A stretch of DNA of 64,000 bases from Metellina segmentata (taxonomy: Eukaryota; Arthropoda; Arachnida; Araneae; Tetragnathidae). A program made the translations under genes and the position numbers. Location: assembly GCA_947359465.1 (NCBI GenBank), contig OX375873.1, positions 130,712,899-130,776,898 of the forward strand, read 5' to 3'. Within the stretch, counting starts at the first letter, position 1; each line of letters starts with the position of its first letter. Under the pieces are notes generated by a model. That model was not told the DNA's origin. It searched no databases and was given only the letters and a program-made list of their open reading frames with translations. Positions 57,140-64,000 of the stretch are shown here, in pieces.

Positions 57140-58040
57140 TGCATGTATGTTCACATTGTATTTAAGTTCACATTGACTAACTTCTCAACATCAGAACATC
57201 AAATTCGAAACATATTTTTTGAAAACATTTTTTATGATACCGTTAATTCGTTCAAGGTATTGACCGCAACCTCTATCACCAAATGGTTTCAAACAACCCC
57301 TCCCTATAAACTAAGAGCGACCATTCTAAAGCGCCTTAATAATTTCCGTAGAAAGCCTGATGAACCCCATTTATTTACATCGCATTCTCAAGTATTTTTT
57401 AACCCCCAACTTCTATATCCCAATTCTTCCACCCACGCTGGTATTAATCTTGACAAGACAGGAAAGCACCTCCCATCCGTATGTCCCAGGCCCCGAAGTG
57501 CATCCGAGTCGGGAGCGATAGAAGGGAATAAATACAAGAACGAGCTCGAGAAATACTCAGGAAGCCATTACTGGGGTTTATGAAATTGAGTGCAGAAGTT
57601 TTCTCGTCGAGGTAGGGGGGAAGCAGTAAACTTACACCATGTCCAAACAATTTATCACGTGTGTTAGAGGGTGCGGTGTAGCTTTGTCGTGGATGAAGTA
57701 TGGCGGAGAATTCTATAGGAGAGTCTAAATCGACTTTGGGCTTATTCTTTCTGTTTCTCCAAATTTATTATTTCATAGAGATTGTATCGATAATAATCCA
57801 TCACTGGATCGCTTTTCCCTCTCTCCGTGACGTGGGTTATCGCTGTCAAATTGATGGCTGATATTAATATTGTCAGGAATTGGGTTTGAGATTTTGCCTC
57901 GTGTGTGTTTGATTTGTTGCGGCTTTCAATCTGAGAAACGTTAAATCCTCGTCACGAGCAATGTGAGAGTTTTTGTGTTTATAAACACAGGTTATTTCCG
58001 AGCTGATTAAATCATAAGAGTATAGTAAATCGAAAAGTTC
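57140..58040. other. No assignable gene; mixed-composition DNA
   Basis: A 146-codon plus-strand frame (57143-57583) begins in AT-rich DNA and continues through a balanced stretch, without any motif. 57300-57760 may be host unique DNA (exon or non-coding element). Unresolved. Confidence 0.3.
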
Positions 58041-58270
58041 CTGGTTTGAATCCGGGTCGGTGCATGCATGTTTGTAAGCGTATGGTGTAGAGGCGGATGG
58101 TACACGATTCAAATCTGTCGTGGCCGAAAGTCATCACGTTGGGTGGGTGTGGTTCAAAATTACGTGGTATTGTCCTCGGATCTTTCACTTAGGGGATAGA
58201 TCCCGGACTGTCGTAAATAGCTCGTTTTGTTGCTCTAATACGACGTTAATTAGGTATTACCATTACCATA
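58040..58270 (+). repeat. SINE copy with B box (left of an inverted pair)
   Basis: 'cctggtttgaatccgggtcg' near 58040 contains a good B box (ggtttgaatcc). The body follows with 'gattcaaatctgtcgtggcc', 'ggttcaaaattacgtggtat', 'gatcccggactgtcgtaaat' and 'aatacgacgttaatta'. Confidence 0.75.
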
Positions 58271-58279
58271 CGAGTATAG

Positions 58280-58485
58280 GTAAGTAGTAAATTAACGTCG
58301 CGCTGAAGCAAGACAACGAGTTACATGGGAATCTGCGGGATCAATCCCGAAGGGAAATCTCAAGAACAAAGACTCATAATTTTGAACCAAGGTCAGATGA
58401 CGATAACGACACTTTAGGTGGCGTCCCACTCTCCGAACATACTCACCACGCCAACGTAAGGACATTTGATGTTTTTAATTGTTCA
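58280..58485 (-). repeat. SINE copy (right of an inverted pair)
   Basis: Inverse of the preceding copy, tail to tail: 'aattaacgtcgcgctgaagc', 'gggatcaatcccgaagggaa', 'ccaaggtcagatgacgataa' and 'cgccaacgtaaggacatttg'. Only about 10 bp separates the two tails. Confidence 0.75.
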
Positions 58486-58550
58486 TTGTTTTATTGTTAT
58501 TTTTCATTGTTTGAGTTACGTAAAATGTCGTTTAAAGCTAGTTCCATATA

Positions 58551-59793
58551 CAGAAGTTGGACAAAAATATGGAAACACCTAAAAAAACATATAACCTTGC
58601 CTAATATGGTGTAGGAAAACCGTTGGCATTCAAAACAGCTTGCAGTCGTCTCGGAATGGATAAATACTGCTCCTGTATGCTTTCCAAGAGAATCTTGTAC
58701 CATTTTCCCTGCAAAACGGTGGCACTTTCAGGTAACGATGATGGCGGTGAATAGTTATCACGCACTGTCCTCTCCAATGTAGACCACAAAGATTTAATAA
58801 TATTAAAATTTAGTGACTGTGGTGGCCAGGAGAGATATGACAAATCCTCCTCGTGCTCAGAAAACTAGTCCTGGACGATGTGATCTGTGTGAATAGGGGC
58901 TCTGTCGTCTTGGAAGATACCATCACCATTGGGGAACAAAGTGTGTACCATGCGATTGACCTGATTGTCCAAAATGTTCACACAATCCTTGGCCTCAATA
59001 TGCCCTTGCAGAGTAATCATGGGGCCCACAGAAAACCACGATATGGCTGCCCAAACCATCACAGAACGCCCACCATGTTTCACTCTTAGCAACAAGCAGT
59101 CTGTACTGCGGACTTGGGATTGCGTTCGCCGGACGTAAACTCGGTCAGAAATGGGAAACTGTGACACAAGACTCACCCGACCAAATTACTGTCCTCCATT
59201 GCTCCATAGTCCAGGTTTTTTGACTTAAACCACTACTTTTACCTGTTAGAGGCATTAGCATCACTGATGAATGGCTTTTGAATTGAAGCTCGGCCATAAA
59301 TACCCTGCTTAAGGAGCTTCTTTCTTTTGGGAGCACGACATTAATTTCATCAGCAACTTTTTCAACTGTGTTCTTATTTTTAGTCACAATCCACCTTAAT
59401 GTTTGTTTGTCACAATCACTCAACACTCGTTTTCACCCGCACTGTGATTTAGCGGATGATGTTTTCCCGCTTTTCAAATATGCGGAATAAATCTGAGATA
59501 CAGTACCTACTTTGAAACACTAAACACATCGGCTACCTTGTTTACGGAAGCGCCCACCAAACGAGCTCCAACAATTTGCCCACGTTCGAAATTTGTTAGC
59601 TCTGATATGATGCAATTACTACTTCGCAGAATAGTGCCCCGACAACGACTGACCTGCGCAACGTATTTACGACGCTGTATAGGTGGCGTCAGTAGGCGAA
59701 AACACTTGCGCCACCAACACATTTCACTAGAATAAACATATCTTTCCAAGCATGCATTTCACGAGGTGTTTCCATATTTTTGTCCAACTCCTG
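58551..59793 (-). mobile_element. Tc1-like transposon with intact TIRs
   Basis: 1,243 bp. The left end CAGAAGTTGGACAAAAATAT continues into 'ggaaacacct'; the right end is its near-perfect complement ('aggtgtttcc' ... ATATTTTTGTCCAACTCCTG), with one mismatch in about 30 bp. TA on both sides (58549-58550 and 59794-59795). A different family from the Tc1 elements at 7.2, 20-21 and 43.7 kb. Confidence 0.92.
58601..59749 (-). pseudogene. Tc1-like transposase, catalytic residues mutated
   Basis: Minus strand, several frames. From the N-terminus: 'ELTNFERGQIVGARLVGASV' (first HTH) at about 59600; 'LSDCDKQTLRWIV' near 59400 (second HTH and linker); 'VIWSGESCVTV' near 59190, where WSDES is expected, so the first catalytic Asp is Gly; 'KHGGRSVMVWAAISW' near 59060; 'GIFQDDRAPIH' near 58895 (second Asp present); 'WPPQSLNFNIIKSLW' near 58825, where PDLNxIE is expected, so the third motif has lost its Asp and its Glu is Lys; and the terminal 'YLSIPRRLQAVLNANG'. 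Frameshifts separate the blocks. Dead despite well-kept TIRs, which could still be recognised by an active relative. Confidence 0.9.
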
Positions 59794-59795
59794 TA

Positions 59796-61590
59796 TGTAT
59801 TATCAAATTGGTTTTGTTGTAGGAACGAAATTCTTTTTCTGGCTATCCTATTAATTTTATTTTTGTTTAATTGATAACATTAGCACTTTAAAGTAACGAA
59901 TTTTCTTTTATTGAAGTAAAATAATTTTACTTTAAGGAATTATATACATTTGATTGTCTGGTTTTCAAATATTTTTTTAAGCGAGACTGTGTGTATGCCA
60001 ATGCTACAAGAATAATCCTCAAAACACTTTTATTAAAAGACTTGTAGGGGAATTTTTGTGTTGCTTATCTACTTAAATATAAATGGTTTTAAAAGTAATA
60101 GTTGAAAAAATATTTTATACATAGAAACTTATTATTTTAATTTCTAAGAAAATAGATGTTTACATTCCATTCATAGCACATCCATTAATTCTGCTGTATT
60201 CATCCATACGTAATTACATTTTTAGATAAAATTTGAAATTCTTAGAATAAGCTATAAAACTTCAGCAAGATGTTAAGTTATGTATGACAAAATGTAGTCT
60301 GCGAAAACAAAAATAAGTAAGACTAATGGATCCATTTCGAAATAATGTAACAAGTTATATAGTAATGCACTATAGCAATGTAATATAAAACAAATACATC
60401 AATTTGAATTCGAATAGCATTTTCGGTCAAATTCAGATGGTTACAAATACGTTTCATCTGTCTCTTACTCTCTTTCTCTCTCTGTCTTTCTGTTTCTAAG
60501 CTTTTTAATGTATAATAACTCGTAATTTACATTGTATTATATCTGTATGTATTAGTGTTGATTTATTAAGTGAGTTTGTACAAAGGATTAATGTTTGAAT
60601 GAACATTTTCATAATCCGGAATTGAAAGTACTTGTGTCCACACAGTTTTTCTTCGTTTTTGCCTCACTCCAGAGTACTGTTGGAATATCTAAAATGTGCT
60701 TCTCGAACACTCGCATTCTGGAATGAAGGTTTTCCTCGCAAAGTTAAAACATAACATGCCAGTTTCCTCATTTACTCTAAATTACTACTAAAGTCTTGAG
60801 AGGTCGTATTTTTTTATGGCACTAGAAAAATACTAGCTCAATTTTTTATCAATAGATATCGCTATTAGTATCACTTAACCAGTACATCATGGAAATAAGA
60901 AGTTACGATTGCGTACCATTAATTAATTTGCATTTATCAACATATTACAATAGTATTGGTTCTTTAGCCACGGCGGTGCGGTTGTGGTATTTTAGCATGT
61001 AGGGAATTTAGACAGAATATAATTAAGTTCACTGAAACAATTAATCTTAACATTTATTAAATTTTAACAAATGAAATACATTAACTAAAGTATAATCTAT
61101 CAGTGCGCTAACAGAGATGTTTACGAAACTGAAACCTCAAGAACAGCTTGAGGTATTTAAAGCGTGAACGCATGACGCAGCATGAAGAAGTCTCTTGAAG
61201 TAGAAGTAGTCTCTAATTTGCATAACACCACAGTTCCATATGTCCTACAGAATAACCAAGTACATTGTGTAAATGTGTCACAACACCACTCAAAGATATG
61301 TCAAGTATACCAGGGACTTTTGCAGTGACCTCACGGAGAATGGCATCTTTCAAATTAGCCAAGGAAGACGAGCTTCTACTGTACTCTCGAGACTAGGTAT
61401 CCTCATAGCCAAAAATCTGCAGGTGGCAAGTTCGGACATAGCATGGTCCATGCATTTTCACACGAACTGTTAATTATTCGTTCTTGACAAAACATATTGA
61501 CCAAAAACAGCTTCACGTTCATGCTATAAGTTCATGAACGTGATCGTGTTAAGGTTATGTGCATGCAGATATGGCACACTATAATCAGCT
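59796..61590. other. No gene seen; AT-rich DNA
   Basis: A CT-rich stretch at 60465-60500. No ORF over 66 codons and no recognised repeat. Confidence 0.45.
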
Positions 61591-61596
61591 ATATCT

Positions 61597-62080
61597 TGAT
61601 GACGACATACGTGCTGATTAGTAAAATTTATCAGATCTAGATGGACGAGATATCTAGTTGAAACCACTTGACCTAATACCAGAGAGTAGAGGTTAACATA
61701 TACGAAAATTATGACGACATACGTGCTGATTAGCAAAATTGATCAGATCTAGATGAACGAGATATCTCGTTGAAACCACTGGAGCTAATATCCTACAGTA
61801 GCGATTAAAGTATACGAAAATGATGACGACGTAGTGCTGATTAGAAAATGTATCAGATCTAGATGAACGAGGTATATCGCTGAAATCACATGAGCTTATA
61901 ACAGATAGAAACGATACATTTTTTGACAATGATGACGACATTCGTAATGATTAGCAAAATTTATCAGATCTAGGTGAACCAGAAATCTCACTGAAACCAC
62001 TCGAGCTATTACCAGATGCTCCACTTAAGCGCTGGAGATTACCACTCCAGCGGTTAACGTATACGAAAATGAATTTTCAT
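61597..62080 (+). repeat. Fourfold 110-bp tandem repeat with GAGATATCTC palindromes
   Basis: Units start near 61597, 61710, 61820 and 61930, each running 'atgacgacatacgtgctgat' - 'tagcaaaat.tatcagatct' - 'agatgaacgagatatctcg' - 'ttgaaaccact.gagct' - 'tatacgaaaat'. The last is followed by a partial unit at about 62040-62075. The internal dyad 'gagatatctc' is best kept in unit 2. Belongs to the same sequence family as copies at 11.7, 26.4, 33.0 and 38.9 kb. Confidence 0.9.
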
Positions 62081-62199
62081 ACAGATATGTTTGTAAGATT
62101 GCGGTTAAAAGATGTTCTTTTATTTTAATGAAATGCATACCCAACTTTTACAAGTGTAGGTCCATCTTGAAATATTATACATTATTAAAAGTCCCCAAT

Positions 62200-62960
62200 T
62201 AAAACCTAAAACCAAAGTCCCGCCCCCGAATCCCGAATGCAGAACCGGCTCAAATTAAAAGCTCAGTTGAATTCGGCCGAACCGCATTAATAATTCACTC
62301 AGGTCAACAAACGGGCTGCGCTTGCGGATTCACACTTAAGCATACTTAATGCGAAGGGACTGAGAAACTGGCCTCGGACAGTCTCAGGTTTGATTCGTAA
62401 CCGAATCCGAGCGCGAAGTTCTCCCAGACGCGGAGGTCCCTTCCGAAGATAAACATTTATTATAGAGCAAGGTTAACGGCCCTACGGATTTCATGAACAT
62501 CGTTAAATATGCAGTTGCGTCGGCCCGTTATTAATTCCGCGAGCCACATTCTTGCTTACGACTTCATAATGCAGCCATTAATAATCGCCGGAATGTTGTT
62601 GACGTAATCAGAGAGGTCGAGTAGTCGTTGACTGCGGGTACTTGAGAATTTGATGAGGAAGCTCCCCCCGCGTAGGGCTGTTAGGTGTGTTTTGTAAGAA
62701 TTTTAAATGTAACGAGTTCTCGGTGAGATATTTCTGCGAGTGCGCTCTCTTTAGGGCCTCTACTTTGCGGCTTAATTACGGGATTATGTCCTGGTCAGAA
62801 AGTGATTAACGATACCGATTTGTCCGAGTATGGATTCAAGCGGTGCATAAACGTGTTTATCTTGGTCCACGTCCTGCAGAAAACATGCGTCACGTTTCGT
62901 GCATAACGTTTTATTGCCCGAGGTAAAGCGAGGGCGTAAACTCGGTTAGTTTTATCGTAC
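62200..62960. other. CpG-richer non-repetitive stretch, candidate regulatory DNA
   Basis: Noticeably more C, G and CG dinucleotides than the rest of the window, with TAAT-type homeodomain-like motifs ('gcattaataattcac', 'cgttattaattccgcg', 'cagccattaataatcgccgg'). No long ORF in any frame and no match to repeats in the window. A conserved enhancer or unrecognised untranslated exon is possible. Inference only. Confidence 0.35.
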
Positions 62961-63156
62961 TTGGTCTACGGGAATTTTATTTATTAAAATAAATTCCTTT
63001 TAGGTCCATCTCTGGACTAAACCATTACGTTGACGTATTTGTGCTTCCCAATAGAGCTCTAGTTGTATTGTATGTCCTAATGGACATATTTGACAAAGTT
63101 GTGCCAGACAACGTCAATTTTAGTGACATACCTGTACACGGAACTTTACCTGACAC

Positions 63157-63495
63157 ATGAGAGACAATTTTTCCAACGGAGGAATTGAACTTGCCCCGTC
63201 TACAGTCAAAGGTTGGTTGTCTTGGGGATTTATGAAACACGAACCATGTTTGACCCAGCTGCGGCAAACACAAGACATTGTGACGGTTGGAAAAACAGAC
63301 GTTTTCAACAATCAGATCATCATGGGCCTGCCACGAGATGGGAGCAGACGACCCTCCAAAAAAGACCTCGGGTGTTACAGTTCAGAAATAACTCAAGCCA
63401 AAAAGGCATTAACTCTGTGGGAGAGTCGGCTTGATAATCCGACTTCTTGCGTCTGGCACCTGGTTGTTCACACATCATTTTCTAACGTTTCCTAG
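63157..63495 (+). CDS. Unidentified 112-codon ORF, doubtful
   Basis: Open frame 'MRDNFSNGGIELAPSTVKGW' to a stop at 63495, in DNA of balanced composition that continues from the CpG-richer stretch. No domain recognised, and comparable frames overlap on the minus strand (63025-63273). If it is an exon, splice sites are not evident. Kept as a low-confidence entry because it is one of the few longer frames not explained by a mobile element. Confidence 0.15.
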   Translation: MRDNFSNGGIELAPSTVKGWLSWGFMKHEPCLTQLRQTQDIVTVGKTDVFNNQIIMGLPRDGSRRPSKKDLGCYSSEITQAKKALTLWESRLDNPTSCVWHLVVHTSFSNVS

Positions 63496-63909
63496 ATCCA
63501 AAGAGGGTGCTGCACAGCTGTGAGTTCACCTCTTTAAGGTTGCAGGTGTGATTGAAAAAACATCAGAATCAACATTACAAGAAGGAGGCAAACGAAAAAC
63601 GCAAAAGGGAGACGAGGAATGGAAGCCACTGGGGAAAGTGGTGGACGATAGAGCTCTCGAGACAGCTATACGTTGAGGTTGAACAACGGTAAAAAAACTA
63701 ACTGTGAAGAGGAACGTATTGCTATTCAAGAACATTCGTTCAGTGTAAATAACTGTATAGTTCCATTTGTAAATTGAAACCTTTTAAGTATAATAAAAAA
63801 CTTATAAAGGTATCCAGGGCTTATTCCAACTACATTGTACTACTTTGTGGTGCCCAAAACGCCACAATAGACGTCAATTAAAAAATGTCGTGAAATGTAA
63901 AAAGGGGTT

Positions 63910-63980
63910 ATTTGGTTTGTTGGGATTTCATGGAGAAAGGGCCATATTTGGCCATGATGCGTCATACAGAAGACATAAAT
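63910..63980 (+). repeat. Dispersed 'tttatggcgcaagg' module variant
   Basis: 'tttgttgggatttcatggag' then 'aaagggccatatttggccat' and 'gatgcg': the arrangement 'ttttatggcgcaagggccatatttggcc' known from other copies (30.95, 33.65, 38.80 kb), with substitutions. Confidence 0.55.
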
Positions 63981-64000
63981 ATATGAAGTAATAAACACAC

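Noticed and set aside
1..64000. CRISPR arrays, operons, Shine-Dalgarno sites, prophage or plasmid features
   Set aside because: None present. The tandem repeats lack CRISPR-like spacer structure, and the sequence is clearly eukaryotic and transposon-rich.

Overview
This 64 kb window looks like gene-poor, AT-rich nuclear DNA from an arthropod, most probably a spider. That assignment is inference from repeat content: several Tc1-like transposon families, a tRNA-derived SINE family, and a dispersed module carrying a 'ttttatggcgcaagg' motif all resemble repeats I associate with orb-weaver spider genomes. There is no operon structure, and I see no rRNA gene, functional tRNA gene, CRISPR array or convincing host protein-coding gene. 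Nearly every recognisable coding fragment belongs to a mobile element, and each one carries stops, frameshifts or deletions. The window is best read as intergenic or intronic DNA built up by nested transposon insertions, with a few moderately GC/CpG-rich stretches that may be host regulatory DNA.

Region by region. At 0-3 kb there is a Tc1 3' end, a Helitron 3' terminus and hAT-type MITEs, one with a perfect 8-bp target duplication. At 4.9-6.85 kb an inverted duplication of a SINE plus flank brackets an internally deleted mariner. At 7.17-8.40 kb lies a near-complete Tc1 with TIRs, followed by a hAT transposase C-terminus. At 9.95-11.5 kb two non-autonomous Helitrons sit head to tail. At 13-21.8 kb is the most complex part: a SINE, a Helentron-like element with a 20-bp minisatellite, a Penelope-like reverse transcriptase element (17.2-19.5 kb) facing an inverted partial copy of itself that is interrupted by a Helitron helicase-endonuclease fragment, then two Tc1 copies facing outward around a (TA)n tract. 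All four long (TA)n tracts of the window are here, each next to an element end.

From 22 to 33 kb the sequence is mostly unassigned, with a threefold 260-bp tandem repeat (28.6-29.4 kb), a Tc1 remnant and copies of a repeat whose core is the palindrome GACGAGATATCTCGTC. At 33.9-35.35 kb is the 3' half of a LINE with an RNase H domain. At 38-42.4 kb are repeat modules, a possible cut-and-paste element with a short KRBA2-like N-terminal ORF, and a gag-like fragment. At 43.67-45.07 kb is the best-preserved Tc1, with complete TIRs and an intact catalytic triad. At 47.6-48.3 kb is a hAT-type MITE built of AACATCGATGTT palindromes with a perfect 8-bp target duplication.

From 50 to 64 kb there are several SINE copies (two as inverted pairs), a hAT-like fragment at 56.7-57.1 kb, a complete but catalytically dead Tc1 (58.55-59.79 kb), a fourfold 110-bp tandem repeat (61.6-62.1 kb) and a CpG-richer stretch (62.2-63 kb). 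The elements do not form a pathway. What links them is nesting, target preference (TA for Tc1/mariner, 8 bp for hAT) and probable trans-mobilisation of short derivatives by relatives elsewhere in the genome.
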